From JAITVM01 sp031551135 (GTDB lineage Bacteria > Bacillota > Clostridia > Lachnospirales > JAITVM01), in NCBI GenBank assembly GCA_031551135.1, contig JAVBOA010000026.1, positions 74,351 to 138,350 on the forward strand: DNA of 64,000 bases, read 5' to 3'. Below the pieces are notes generated by a model, which saw nothing but the letters and a program-made list of their open reading frames with translations, ran no database searches and was not told the DNA's origin. A program made the translations under genes and the position numbers. Shown here in pieces: positions 17,763-26,867 of the stretch (position 1 is the first letter of the stretch; every line of letters starts with the position of its first letter).

Positions 17763-20207
17763 ATGCAATTTAGATTTACAAACAGCGCAAAAGAAGCGAT
17801 TGATAAAGCCCGAGCCTCTGCGGCCGATATGGGCCATAGCCATGTGGGAACAGAACATTTGGTATTGGGTTTATTAAAAATAAAAGAAGGCGTTGCGTGC
17901 AAAGCTTTGGAGAACCAAGGCATAAACGTAGAGGACGTTGAATATAGAATAATCGAATTAGTCGGAACAGGAACTCAGCTTTCTGCGCCGCAGGATTTCA
18001 CCCCAAGAACAAAAAGAATTTTGGAAAACTCATCTCACGAAGCTGTGCGAATGGGAACGGGATATATTGGTACAGAGCATTTGCTTTTGGCTTTGATTAA
18101 AGAAAAAGACAGCATTGCTGTCAGGATTTTGTCGACGCTTAATATTAATGTTCAAAAACTTTATGATGATATTTTGAGTATGCTTGGCGAGGGCGATAAA
18201 AATCAAGGCGCAACGCCGATTTCTAAAAAAATGTCAGGGAATGTAAAATCGTCGACTCCGACTTTGGATAGCTTTAGCCGTGATTTCACGCAATTTGCGC
18301 TCGAGGGAAAATTTGACCCGATAATCGGAAGAGACATAGAAATAAACCGAGTTATTCAGATTTTGAGCCGTCGCACAAAAAATAATCCTTGTCTTGTCGG
18401 CGACCCCGGTGTCGGAAAAACCGCTATCGCAGAAGGTTTAGCACAAAAAATCGTTTCGGGAAATGTGCCTGAATTATTAAAAAACAAACGCGTAATCGGT
18501 CTTGATTTATCGGCCATGGTTGCCGGCAGTAAATACCGCGGCGAATTTGAAGAACGTATTAAAAAAGTTTTGAACGAAGTAAGAAATTCGAATAATGTAA
18601 TTTTGTTTATCGACGAGCTTCACACAATCATCGGTGCGGGTGCGGCAGAAGGTGCAATCGACGCAAGCAATATTTTAAAACCATCTTTGGCACGCGGTGA
18701 AATTCAGGTAATCGGCGCAACGACTTTAGAGGAATATCGAAAATATATCGAAAAAGATGCGGCTTTGGAAAGACGTTTTCAGCCGGTAACAATCGATGAG
18801 CCGAGCGAAGAAGAAGCCGTAGCAATGCTTAAAGGTTTGCGGGATAAATACGAAGCTCATCACAATGTGAAAATCACAGATGATGCGATTGCCGCGGCAG
18901 TGAAATTATCTGCAAGATATATTAATGACAGGTTTTTGCCTGATAAAGCTATAGATTTAGTTGACGAAGCGGCTTCGAAAGTAAGATTAAAAACTTATAC
19001 TGCGCCGCCGAAAGTTAAAGAATTGGAAGAAAAACTTCAAGAATTGGAAAAAGAAAAAGAAGCGGCAATCAAAACGGAAGCTTTTGAGAAAGCCAGCAAA
19101 ATAAAGCAAAAACAGGATAAAATAAAATCGGATTTGGACAAAGCAATGACTTCATGGGCGGCGAAAAATACGAAAGCCACACAGGTTGTGGACGAAGAAC
19201 AAATTGCAATAATTCTTTCGGAATGGACGAAAATTCCGGTAACGAGATTGAAACAGGAGGAAAGTGAAAATCTTGTTAATCTCGAAAAAATCCTGCATAA
19301 GCGTGTAATCGGTCAAGATGAAGCGGTAACAAGCGTTTCCAGAGCCATCCGCCGTGGCAGAGTAGGGCTGAAAAATCCAAAACGTCCAATCGGTTCGTTC
19401 TTGTTTTTAGGACCGACCGGTGTTGGTAAAACAGAATTATCCCGTGCTTTATCCGAAATTTTATTCGGCAATGATGACGCAATGATAAGGGTGGATATGT
19501 CCGAATATATGGAAAAACACAGCGTCAGCAAATTGATAGGCTCTCCTCCGGGATATGTAGGATACGACGACGGCGGTCAGCTCAGTGAAAAAATCCGCCG
19601 CAAACCGTATTCCGTAATTTTGTTTGATGAAATCGAAAAAGCTCATCCGGATGTGTTTAATATTCTCTTGCAAGTTTTAGACGACGGACATATTACGGAC
19701 GCACAGGGAAGAAAAATAGATTTCAAAAACAGCGTTATTATCATGACCAGCAATGCGGGCGCAAGAAATATCATAAATCCAAAACGTATGGGATTTATCT
19801 CGAAAGACGACGAAAAAGCGAATTACGAAGAAATGAAACACTCTGTAATGGAAGAAGTCAAAAAAATATTTAAGCCCGAATTTTTAAATAGAATCGATGA
19901 TATTGTTGTATTCCACGTTCTGACAAAAGATAATATCAAATCAATAGCCGCAAATATGATCAAAGAAGTGACAGACAGAATAAAAGAAAATCTTTCGATA
20001 GACGTGCAGATTTCTGATGATGCAATTTCTTATATTGCGGATGAAGGATATGACCAAGATTACGGCGCAAGACCGCTAAGGCGCGCGATCCAAAATAAAA
20101 TTGAAGATTATTTTGCCGAACAGGTTTTGGACGGAAAATTTAAAGAAGGAGACTCTGTTCAAATAGGTATGAATGATGGTAAAATAAATATAGTTCCGCA
20201 AGCATAA
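17763..20207 (+). CDS. clpC: ATP-dependent Clp protease ATPase subunit ClpC
   Basis: This AAA+ unfoldase feeds proteins to ClpP. The 814-residue protein has the usual ClpC layout: two N-domain repeats (about 1-145), AAA-1 with Walker A GDPGVGKTAIAEG (about 213-225), a middle coiled segment with a UVR-type stretch (about 420-470), and AAA-2 with GPTGVGKTELSRA (about 550-562). SPPGYVGYDDGGQLSE is present, and the C-terminal domain ends in YGARPLRRAIQNKIED. GAGGAGGACT precedes the ATG. The gene ends before a strong hairpin. Confidence 0.98.
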   Translation: MQFRFTNSAKEAIDKARASAADMGHSHVGTEHLVLGLLKIKEGVACKALENQGINVEDVEYRIIELVGTGTQLSAPQDFTPRTKRILENSSHEAVRMGTGYIGTEHLLLALIKEKDSIAVRILSTLNINVQKLYDDILSMLGEGDKNQGATPISKKMSGNVKSSTPTLDSFSRDFTQFALEGKFDPIIGRDIEINRVIQILSRRTKNNPCLVGDPGVGKTAIAEGLAQKIVSGNVPELLKNKRVIGLDLSAMVAGSKYRGEFEERIKKVLNEVRNSNNVILFIDELHTIIGAGAAEGAIDASNILKPSLARGEIQVIGATTLEEYRKYIEKDAALERRFQPVTIDEPSEEEAVAMLKGLRDKYEAHHNVKITDDAIAAAVKLSARYINDRFLPDKAIDLVDEAASKVRLKTYTAPPKVKELEEKLQELEKEKEAAIKTEAFEKASKIKQKQDKIKSDLDKAMTSWAAKNTKATQVVDEEQIAIILSEWTKIPVTRLKQEESENLVNLEKILHKRVIGQDEAVTSVSRAIRRGRVGLKNPKRPIGSFLFLGPTGVGKTELSRALSEILFGNDDAMIRVDMSEYMEKHSVSKLIGSPPGYVGYDDGGQLSEKIRRKPYSVILFDEIEKAHPDVFNILLQVLDDGHITDAQGRKIDFKNSVIIMTSNAGARNIINPKRMGFISKDDEKANYEEMKHSVMEEVKKIFKPEFLNRIDDIVVFHVLTKDNIKSIAANMIKEVTDRIKENLSIDVQISDDAISYIADEGYDQDYGARPLRRAIQNKIEDYFAEQVLDGKFKEGDSVQIGMNDGKINIVPQA

Positions 20208-20235
20208 TTAAAATCACATAAAAAATTAACATTCA

Positions 20236-20267
20236 CGGCAGCCCGAAAGATTTTTTTAGGGCTGCCG
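20236..20267 (+). terminator. Hairpin after clpC, probable terminator
   Basis: CGGCAGCCC and GGGCTGCCG form a perfect 9-bp GC-rich stem; the loop contains TTTTTTT. There is no T run after the stem (AAATTG follows), so termination may be inefficient. Confidence 0.65.
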
Positions 20268-20336
20268 AAATTGAACAAGATAGTTAAAAAAAGATTACAT
20301 AATAGTATTAATCAATTATAATAGAGGTGGATTTCA

Positions 20337-20696
20337 TTGTTATTAACAGAGGTTGCTGAAGTTTTAAATGCTAAAGTTTTGGCTTGTGAAGAAAAGATGT
20401 ACAGAGAAGTATTAATTGGTTGCGGTTCTGATTTGATGAGCGATGTTTTAGCATTTTCAAAAGAAAAGGCGATTTTGCTGACAGGACTTTTAAATCAGCA
20501 GGTTATCAGAACAGCGGAAATGATGGATTTTAAAGCCGTTGTTTTTGTCAGAGGAAAAACTCCGGGAGATGAAATTTTGCAAATGGCAAACGAGCGCAGT
20601 ATTGTTGTGTTAAATACGCAATTTTCTTTGTTCGCCGCTTGCGGTTTGCTGTATTCAAACGGTTTAGAAGGAGATATTTATAAATATGAAACTTAA
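20337..20696 (+). CDS. DRTGG domain protein (first of two)
   Basis: A 119-residue cytoplasmic protein made up of a single DRTGG-type domain, with ELIGCGSDLMSDVLAF-like and VVFVRGKTPGDEIL segments. DRTGG domains also occur in Pta and in CBS-type regulators and are thought to bind ligands; the activity here is unknown. The TTG at 20337 follows GAGGTGG. It is the first gene of a five-gene operon and overlaps the next by 11 bases. Confidence 0.85.
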   Translation: MLLTEVAEVLNAKVLACEEKMYREVLIGCGSDLMSDVLAFSKEKAILLTGLLNQQVIRTAEMMDFKAVVFVRGKTPGDEILQMANERSIVVLNTQFSLFAACGLLYSNGLEGDIYKYET

Positions 20697-21096
20697 ATAT
20701 CAAGTCGCGAAGGAAGACTTTTCGAATGCAGGAGAAGCCTCCAGCGATTTTAAACGTGTGTTGAAAAAAATCGGGATTCCTTCCTCGATTATACGTAAAA
20801 TTGCCATTGCAATGTATGAAGCGGAAATAAATATGGTCATACATGCAGATGGAGGTTTGATTGAAGCTGAAGTTCTGCCGGAAAAAGTTTTGATTAAATT
20901 AATGGATAAAGGCCCCGGAATCCCTGATGTAAATCTTGCTATGCAGGAAGGATTTTCTACGGCTACCGATGAAATACGAAATCTCGGTTTCGGTGCCGGT
21001 ATGGGTTTGCCGAATATGAAAAGAAACAGTGACTTTTTGAAAATAGATTCTGTTGTCGGCGAAGGAACTACGGTAGAAATATCAGTAAATTTATAG
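20686..21096 (+). CDS. RsbW-like ATP-binding protein (anti-sigma/serine kinase type)
   Basis: A 136-residue single-domain GHKL ATPase related to anti-sigma regulatory kinases. The N box is YEAEINMVIHA (about residues 44-54), the G1 box DKGPGIPD (about 76-83) and the G2 box GFGAGMGLPNM. It lacks any other domain, as in RsbW and SpoIIAB. In this operon its partner is unknown; a DRTGG protein or the Fe-S protein is the natural candidate. It starts at ATG 20686 within the preceding gene. Confidence 0.87.
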   Translation: MKLKYQVAKEDFSNAGEASSDFKRVLKKIGIPSSIIRKIAIAMYEAEINMVIHADGGLIEAEVLPEKVLIKLMDKGPGIPDVNLAMQEGFSTATDEIRNLGFGAGMGLPNMKRNSDFLKIDSVVGEGTTVEISVNL

Positions 21097-21192
21097 ATTG
21101 AATATATTCAAGAAATATTGATAAAAAGGCTGTTTGGCTTTTGTTATTCAAACTAAAAATCAAATAGCTCAAAAAGTAAGCAGGTGATTTTT

Positions 21193-22524
21193 TTGAAAAA
21201 AATTTTACACTCTGTAGAACTTGTAAAAGAAAGCTGTATCGGATGTACGGATTGTATAAAACGCTGCCCGACAGAGGCAATCAGGGTGAGAAACGGAAAA
21301 GCTAAAATTAATGAAGAGGTTTGTATAGATTGCGGCATGTGCATTCGAGTTTGCCGAAACAGAGCAAAAAAAGCGGTTACCGATAGCCTTGACAGACTTA
21401 ATTTTTTTGAATATACAATTGCGATTCCGGCACCGTCATTATATGCTCAATTCAAAAAAATACGTGATGTTAATATTATATTGTCCGCCATTAAAAAACT
21501 TGGATTTGATGAGGTTTTTGAGGTTTCGAAAGCCGCAGAGGCTGTTACGGCGGAGACAAAGAAATTTCTAAACCAAAACATATTAAAAAAGCCGATTATA
21601 ACTTCGGCATGTCCTGCAATTATAAGATTAATAACGATGAGGTTTCCCTCATTAATCGAAAATATTTTACCAATGATTTCTCCTATGGAAATAGCGGCAA
21701 TTTCTGCTAAAAATTATGTTTCTAAAAAGACCGGAATAGACAAATCAAAAATAGGTGTTTTTTTTATTTCGCCTTGTGCGGCAAAACGTACAAATACTTT
21801 GAACCCTTTAGGTGTTGAAAAATCGCAGGTTGACGGCGTTATCGGGATTTCGGATATATATATGAAAATTCTGGATAAAGTGGCTAAACTCAAGCCCGAA
21901 GAAATCGAAGATCTGGCGCACAGCACATACCGCGGCGTGGAATGGGCGTTAATCGGAGGCGAAAGCAAGGGAATCCAGATTGATAACGCGATTGCCGTCG
22001 ATGGAATGGAAAATGTCATTGATATTTTGGAAAATCTCGAAAACGGTCAAATAAAAGATGTTGATTTTATTGAGGCTCTTGCTTGTATTGGCGGCTGTGT
22101 CGGCGGCCCGCTTACAATCGAAAACAGTTTCATTGCGAGAAATACGCTGAAAAAAACTCAGCAATACATGGCGATGTATGGAAGCGACAAGCTTCGGAAT
22201 ATCGATTTTGACTATTCCGAAATAGATTTCATATTTGACAAAGAAATCGAACAGATAAATTCATTGGAGCTTGATGAAAATCTATCCGTTGCAATCTCAA
22301 AACTGCAAAAGGTGCATGAAATTCACGATAAATTGCCGCTGATAGACTGCGGCTCTTGCGGTGCGCCTACTTGTCAGGCACTTGCAGAGGATATTGTCAG
22401 GGGTTATGCAAATATTGAGGATTGTGTTTTTATGCTGCGTGAAGAAGTTCGGAGCTTGGCGCAGTCTATGATGGAGCTTACGTCGAAATTACCACAAACG
22501 ATTAAAAATAATTTGGATGAATAG
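21193..22524 (+). CDS. [FeFe]-hydrogenase-like Fe-S protein with extra C-terminal cluster domain
   Basis: This 443-residue cytoplasmic protein has an N-terminal 2[4Fe-4S] ferredoxin domain (CIGCTDCIKRCP and CIDCGMCIRVCRNRA). A domain related to the large-subunit C-terminal region of [FeFe]-hydrogenases follows, with modified H-cluster motifs TSACPA (L1), ISPCAAKRT (L2) and ACIGGCVGGP (L3). The C-terminus has a DCGSCGAPTC cluster motif. The cysteines that hold a 4Fe-4S cluster remain, but the motifs differ from catalytic enzymes (TSCCPxW, MPCxxKxxE), so it is more likely a sensor than a hydrogenase. TTG 21193 follows AGGTGA by about 5 bases; an in-frame GTG at 21184 lies inside that site. Confidence 0.87.
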   Translation: MKKILHSVELVKESCIGCTDCIKRCPTEAIRVRNGKAKINEEVCIDCGMCIRVCRNRAKKAVTDSLDRLNFFEYTIAIPAPSLYAQFKKIRDVNIILSAIKKLGFDEVFEVSKAAEAVTAETKKFLNQNILKKPIITSACPAIIRLITMRFPSLIENILPMISPMEIAAISAKNYVSKKTGIDKSKIGVFFISPCAAKRTNTLNPLGVEKSQVDGVIGISDIYMKILDKVAKLKPEEIEDLAHSTYRGVEWALIGGESKGIQIDNAIAVDGMENVIDILENLENGQIKDVDFIEALACIGGCVGGPLTIENSFIARNTLKKTQQYMAMYGSDKLRNIDFDYSEIDFIFDKEIEQINSLELDENLSVAISKLQKVHEIHDKLPLIDCGSCGAPTCQALAEDIVRGYANIEDCVFMLREEVRSLAQSMMELTSKLPQTIKNNLDE

Positions 22525-22536
22525 GCGGTGTTTAAA

Positions 22537-22869
22537 TTGATAGTAAAGGATATTATTGAAAAATTTCAACTTGAGCCTTTGTCAGCTTTGGGCGCGCTTG
22601 ATAATGAAATAAAAAATGTTTATATCGGTGATTTATTATCTTGGGTTATGGGGCGAGCAAAAGAAAATTGCGCTTGGATAACTATTCAAGGGCATGTAAA
22701 TATAATCGCCGTGGCAACTCTAGTAAACGCAGCGTGCATTATTGTTTGCGAAAATGCTGAAATTTCCGCCGATACAATAGAAAAAGCCGAATCGGAAGAA
22801 ATCCCGCTTTTGAAATCAAAATTAAATTCTTATGAATTAGCCAAATTATTTGCGGCTGAAAATTTATGA
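22537..22869 (+). CDS. DRTGG domain protein (second of two)
   Basis: A 110-residue single-domain protein with VYIGDLLSWVMGRAKENCAW and ITIQGHVNIIAVA, which fit the DRTGG/ligand-binding family. TTG 22537 follows AGGCGGTG by about 6 bases, whereas the in-frame GTG 22528 is part of that site. It is only distantly similar to the DRTGG protein two genes upstream. Its end overlaps the PHP gene by four bases (ATGA). Confidence 0.8.
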   Translation: MIVKDIIEKFQLEPLSALGALDNEIKNVYIGDLLSWVMGRAKENCAWITIQGHVNIIAVATLVNAACIIVCENAEISADTIEKAESEEIPLLKSKLNSYELAKLFAAENL

Positions 22870-23594
22870 AAATTTATTATGACCTCCATCTGCATACGGC
22901 ACTTTCGCCATGCGGAGACGCTGATATGACCCCGAATAATCTTGTAAATATGTCGGCGCTCTGCGGACTAAATTGTATAGCTATAACCGACCATAATTCG
23001 TTTTTGAATATCGAAGCTTGCATGGAAGTGGCCGAAAAAAATAATTTGGATATTTTGATTGTTCCGGGCATGGAAGTCGAAACCTCGGAAGAAATTCATG
23101 TTGTTTGTCTTTTTCCGGATTTGGAATCCATAAAGGCTTTTGGGAAAGTAGTTTTCGATAAATTGAATAAAATTAAAAATAATGATAGAATTTTCGGCCG
23201 TCAGCAGATTTTGGATTCGGAAGACAATGAAATTGGCGTTGTTGATGAATTATTGATTACTAGTACGAATATCGATATTTATGCGCTGATAAAGCTTGCG
23301 AAAGAACATAACGGAATTGCAATTCCGGCGCATATTGACCGTAATTCAAATTCTATTATATCAAACCTCGGCTTTATTCCGCCTGATTTAGACATCACGC
23401 TTATAGAATTTTCGCGCAAAGCAAAGCCCGAAGACTATTTGCCTACGATTAAAAAAACTAGCTGTAAAAATTTTTCGTATATAATTTCTTCAGATTCGCA
23501 TTATTTGGAACATATTCCTGACGCGGAGAATTTTCTGGAATTTGATAAAAAACCTAATTCCTTTGATATAATTGAAAAATTGAAATCGATGTAA
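22866..23594 (+). CDS. PHP-domain phosphoesterase
   Basis: This 242-residue protein belongs to the PHP metal-dependent phosphoesterase superfamily. It begins with YDLHLHTALSPCGD (metal-binding HxH) and has CIAITDHNS, MEVETSEEIHVVCLF and the late ISSDSHYLEH motif. Characterised relatives hydrolyse phosphoesters such as pAp or nucleotides; the substrate here is unknown. It is the last gene of the DRTGG/ATPase/Fe-S operon and is followed by a strong bidirectional terminator. Confidence 0.88.
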   Translation: MKIYYDLHLHTALSPCGDADMTPNNLVNMSALCGLNCIAITDHNSFLNIEACMEVAEKNNLDILIVPGMEVETSEEIHVVCLFPDLESIKAFGKVVFDKLNKIKNNDRIFGRQQILDSEDNEIGVVDELLITSTNIDIYALIKLAKEHNGIAIPAHIDRNSNSIISNLGFIPPDLDITLIEFSRKAKPEDYLPTIKKTSCKNFSYIISSDSHYLEHIPDAENFLEFDKKPNSFDIIEKLKSM

Positions 23595-23639
23595 AAAAAG
23601 ATTTTGGAGGCTTGGATAAACCTTCAAAATCTTTTTTTG
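23593..23639. terminator. Bidirectional terminator between PHP gene and ABC permease
   Basis: AAAAAAAGATTTTGGAGG pairs with CCTTCAAAATCTTTTTTT over 18 bases with one wobble. Runs of A and T on both sides make it work for the plus-strand PHP operon and for the convergent minus-strand ABC operon. Confidence 0.93.
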
Positions 23640-23642
23640 TCA

Positions 23643-24428
23643 TCAAATAAAATCCCGATTGCCGTATTTTGTTTGCGTAAATTTAACAGAGAAGAATATT
23701 ATTAAACCTGCGATTACAAGATAGATAAAGTTATATTCATTTTTGATACCGGACTGAATCGGAAAATACCTGGTAGGCGTCAGGAAATTCAGGAAATTGA
23801 TATTTCCGGCGGCTTCGATAAAAAAGCCGAACGAATACGAAAATAGTAAGAATACCATTGCCGCCCTTACCGAATTTTTATAAGTAGAGAAAATCGCCGA
23901 ACAAATAAGCCCGATTGCCATGAATAATAATTGAGTAACAAACATTCCGCCGCTGCATAAAATTATCCTTAAAACTATATCAAACCCCGGTTTTATCGGC
24001 ATAATACATAAAAATGAGCTTAGCAAAGAAACAATATTTATTATAAAAATATTGATTACGCCCACATAAACCTTCGTTAAAACGATTTCACCGCGTGCAA
24101 ACGGTTTTGTATATATATAATCGCTGTATTTGTCTCTTTGGTCTTTTGAAATAATGCTCGCTCCGGTATAAACGGCGTGCGGATAAGTCATAAGGCAGGT
24201 CCAATAATACATGCAGGCATAATATCCCATACTTTCGGAAAAATCAATTTGATAAATTCCAAACATAATTTGAACAATTTTCGGAATTTTTTCGAAAACC
24301 TTTGAAAAATCATCCATATATTGAGATATAAAAGGGTATTCCAACAGTCCGAAAACCGCTAATATTACAATCAAAAAACTCCAAATCAATATGGATTTTA
24401 TAGTGCGGATAAATTCTGTCTTAAACAT
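23643..24428 (-). CDS. ABC-2 type permease (second permease of exporter)
   Basis: A 261-residue membrane protein with six predicted membrane segments, including an N-terminal one (about 12-32) and a C-terminal cluster, and a pattern (YPHAVYTGASIISKDQRDKYSDYIYTKPFARGEIVLTK) typical of ABC-2 permeases next to gliding/Na+-type exporters. It is the last gene of the minus-strand ATPase-permease-permease set, 12 bases after the other permease. The substrate is not evident. Confidence 0.85.
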   Translation of the reverse strand: MFKTEFIRTIKSILIWSFLIVILAVFGLLEYPFISQYMDDFSKVFEKIPKIVQIMFGIYQIDFSESMGYYACMYYWTCLMTYPHAVYTGASIISKDQRDKYSDYIYTKPFARGEIVLTKVYVGVINIFIINIVSLLSSFLCIMPIKPGFDIVLRIILCSGGMFVTQLLFMAIGLICSAIFSTYKNSVRAAMVFLLFSYSFGFFIEAAGNINFLNFLTPTRYFPIQSGIKNEYNFIYLVIAGLIIFFSVKFTQTKYGNRDFI

Positions 24429-24440
24429 TTTCAGACCTCC

Positions 24441-25235
24441 CTAAGCTACCAGAATAACATCTTTTTTGCGGTAAAGATAAAAAGCGGTGCATAAAAATAT
24501 TGCGATTAAAACGATATAGGAAATCATAAATTCAATTCTGTACGAGCCGTTTTCAAAAATTTGTGCCATATCAAAATATACAAACGGGGTAAGTAATTTT
24601 ATCGCAAAGATTTGTGTTTTTCTGGAAAACGCGCCCAAAACATAGAATAAAAATGCTGCACCGGAAGCAAATCCAAGCGGTGTTCGGATTCTGGGATAAA
24701 TTGTTGCGGCGAAAACGCCAAAGCAAACAAAGAAAATTTGTAATAATAAGAATGAAAACGCAATCAATAAAAATTGATTCAAAATAAAATCATTGTGCAT
24801 ATTCATTTTTGCCGAAATAAAAGAACCGCAAATATAACCGAAACCGATAATCAAATTGGATATAATTGCAAAACCTAATTTCGAGAAAAATATTTTTTCC
24901 CTTTTAAAAGGCTTTGTCATAATCAGGTCGGCGGTTTTATTCAGATATTCTTTATTAAAAACATAAAAACCGCTGAAGATTCCGCAAATTGCGCCCGCAA
25001 TCATAAAAAACGAATTTAAAAATCCGTAAACACCCATCGGAGATTGAATATATTTCATATTTGCGCCGATTGTTTCGTAAAATGAATTATTGCTCAGCAT
25101 ATCGGGTGATAAAAATTGGCTGCCATTGACGATAAAACCAATATAAACCGGCAACATGGAATATATACAAACAAAAAGGGCAATTGTCCAGATTATGATA
25201 AAATATCTTCTGTAATAAAGTTCATGTTTTAGCAT
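24441..25235 (-). CDS. ABC-2 type permease (first permease of exporter)
   Basis: A 264-residue membrane protein with six membrane segments. The loop FYVFNKEYLNKTADLIMTKPFKREKIFFSK is the counterpart of the one in the neighbouring permease, so the two are paralogues likely to form a heterodimer. It starts 11 bases after the ATPase gene. With the ATPase it would form a drug- or peptide-type exporter. Confidence 0.85.
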   Translation of the reverse strand: MLKHELYYRRYFIIIWTIALFVCIYSMLPVYIGFIVNGSQFLSPDMLSNNSFYETIGANMKYIQSPMGVYGFLNSFFMIAGAICGIFSGFYVFNKEYLNKTADLIMTKPFKREKIFFSKLGFAIISNLIIGFGYICGSFISAKMNMHNDFILNQFLLIAFSFLLLQIFFVCFGVFAATIYPRIRTPLGFASGAAFLFYVLGAFSRKTQIFAIKLLTPFVYFDMAQIFENGSYRIEFMISYIVLIAIFLCTAFYLYRKKDVILVA

Positions 25236-25246
25236 AATCGCGCCTC

Positions 25247-26122
25247 CTAACTGTAATAATGCATAAATATTTCTTCGAGTGTCGGCTCTTCAATATAGAC
25301 ATCAGAAAGTTTAAACCGGCTTAATGTTTGAATTAACTCCATAACATCGCCCATGAACATGAAAGACAGTGTATTATTTTTCTGTTCAAAATTTTTGATT
25401 TGAAGATTTTCCAAAATACTTTTATCGAATCCATTATCCAAAACTAAATTTATGCGCTTGTAACCTTTTTTTCTAAGATCGGAAATATTTTGAATATCAA
25501 TTATTTTACCTTCTTTTACAACAGCGACTTTGGTGCAGATTTTCTGAACTTCGCTCAAAACATGAGATGAAAAGAAAATCGTAACGCCGGATTTATTTTC
25601 TTCGGTTAAAATATCAAAAAATACCTGCTGAACAAGGGGGTCGAGCGAGGAAGTCGGCTCATCCAAAATCAAAAGTTTTGGAGAATGTAATAAGGCACAG
25701 ATTATTCCGACTTTTCGTTTGTTTCCCAAAGATAAATCTGCAATTTTTCTGTTTGTTTCAAGATTTAGCCTATCGCATAAAATTTTTGTGCGTTCCTTGC
25801 AATCTTTTGAATACAGCGAAGCGGTATATTCAAAAAGTTCCTTGACTTTCATATATTCAAAAAAATTCGCTTCTGACGGAAGATATCCGACATCTTTTGA
25901 AATTATGGGTGCGTCTTTTATGCAGTCTTTGCCAAATATTTTTGCATTTCCGCTGTCGGGTTTTAAAAGTGCGAGCAAAGTCCGGATAGTTGTGGATTTT
26001 CCGGCGCCGTTCGGTCCGATAAAGCCATAAATTTCCCCTTGCTCAACATTAAAACTAATATCAACAATACCTCGGCTTTTGCCATATGATTTCTTCAGAT
26101 TACTAATTTCAATAACGTTCAT
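25247..26122 (-). CDS. ABC transporter ATP-binding protein
   Basis: A 291-residue ABC ATPase. Walker A is GPNGAGKSTTIRTL (about residues 36-49), the signature loop LSLGNKRKVG (about 133-142), Walker B KLLILDEPTSSLDP (about 153-166), and the switch histidine is in FFSSHVLSE. A C-terminal extension of about 75 residues is typical of exporters of the NatA/BcrA type. It drives the two downstream permeases. A TetR-family gene lies upstream on the same strand. Confidence 0.93.
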   Translation of the reverse strand: MNVIEISNLKKSYGKSRGIVDISFNVEQGEIYGFIGPNGAGKSTTIRTLLALLKPDSGNAKIFGKDCIKDAPIISKDVGYLPSEANFFEYMKVKELFEYTASLYSKDCKERTKILCDRLNLETNRKIADLSLGNKRKVGIICALLHSPKLLILDEPTSSLDPLVQQVFFDILTEENKSGVTIFFSSHVLSEVQKICTKVAVVKEGKIIDIQNISDLRKKGYKRINLVLDNGFDKSILENLQIKNFEQKNNTLSFMFMGDVMELIQTLSRFKLSDVYIEEPTLEEIFMHYYS

Positions 26123-26143
26123 ATTTTCGCCTCCAAAGAATTT

Positions 26144-26187
26144 ATACTATTTCCATTATTAAGGATAGAAAAAAATGAAAACAGCAT
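26144..26187 (-). repeat. Internally deleted repeat element between TetR gene and ABC ATPase gene
   Basis: ATACTATTTCCATTATTAAG at the left and AAAATGAAAACAGCAT at the right correspond to the two ends of the long element with the middle missing (44 bp). On the minus strand, its end TAATGCTGTTTTCATT begins with the stop-codon region of the TetR gene. Confidence 0.65.
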
Positions 26188-26834
26188 TATTTATAAAAAA
26201 TTTTACGCATTAAATTCAAATATCCTTCGTAATCTTCTTGAATTTTGTGATAATATGGTTCATAATCTTCTATTTTATAACCGTGGTTTTGAGCGGATAA
26301 ATTATCCGAAAATCCTTTCGTTGCCCAAATAATAATATCGATTGATTTTTGAATATCTATATCATCTCGAAAAAGAGAGTAATCCGCCGATGTTCCGATT
26401 TTTTGAAAAACTACCTCCAAAGGGCTGTTGAAATCGGCAAAATCATCGGGAAATTCATCACGTCCGGAAAAAAAAGCCGCAATCATAAAACTGTAAACAA
26501 GCGGATACTTTGTAATAAGTCTTTGTGCTATTGAGGCAAGCTCCAGAAGATTAGAAAAAATATCTCCGCTTTGAAGAGCTGCTTTTTCGTATTCCGGTAT
26601 GATTTTATTTAATGAATAATGTATTAAAAAAAAGAACAGGCCTTTTTTATTTGAAAAATAGTGAAAAAGCAGGCCTTTCGAGATCGATGCGTTTTGAGTC
26701 ATAATATCCGTATTTGCTTTTCGGTACCCTTTTTTAAATTCCAGCATAGCCGATTCGATAATCCGGTTTCGCTTTTCTTCATCCAATGACATTATTTTGT
26801 GCTTGTTTATATCCATTGATAAAAAATTTTTCAT
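26187..26834 (-). CDS. TetR/AcrR-family transcriptional regulator
   Basis: A 215-residue protein with an N-terminal TetR-type helix-turn-helix (about residues 15-60: RIIESAMLEFKKGYRKANTD, then ISKGLLFHYFSNKKGLFFFL) and a ligand-binding C-terminal half. The start at 26834 has GGAGC close upstream on the minus strand. Two matching palindromes lie 34-85 bases upstream, suggesting autoregulation and control of the ABC exporter that follows. The stop codon is the TAA that begins a repeat remnant. Confidence 0.9.
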   Translation of the reverse strand: MKNFLSMDINKHKIMSLDEEKRNRIIESAMLEFKKGYRKANTDIMTQNASISKGLLFHYFSNKKGLFFFLIHYSLNKIIPEYEKAALQSGDIFSNLLELASIAQRLITKYPLVYSFMIAAFFSGRDEFPDDFADFNSPLEVVFQKIGTSADYSLFRDDIDIQKSIDIIIWATKGFSDNLSAQNHGYKIEDYEPYYHKIQEDYEGYLNLMRKIFYK

Positions 26835-26867
26835 TTCTGCTCCTTTACTGTAGTTTATAATTCGCAA

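Noticed and set aside
21193..22524. Catalytic [FeFe]-hydrogenase
   Set aside because: The H-cluster motifs are altered and no NuoE/NuoF or maturation genes are adjacent. A sensor-like role fits better.
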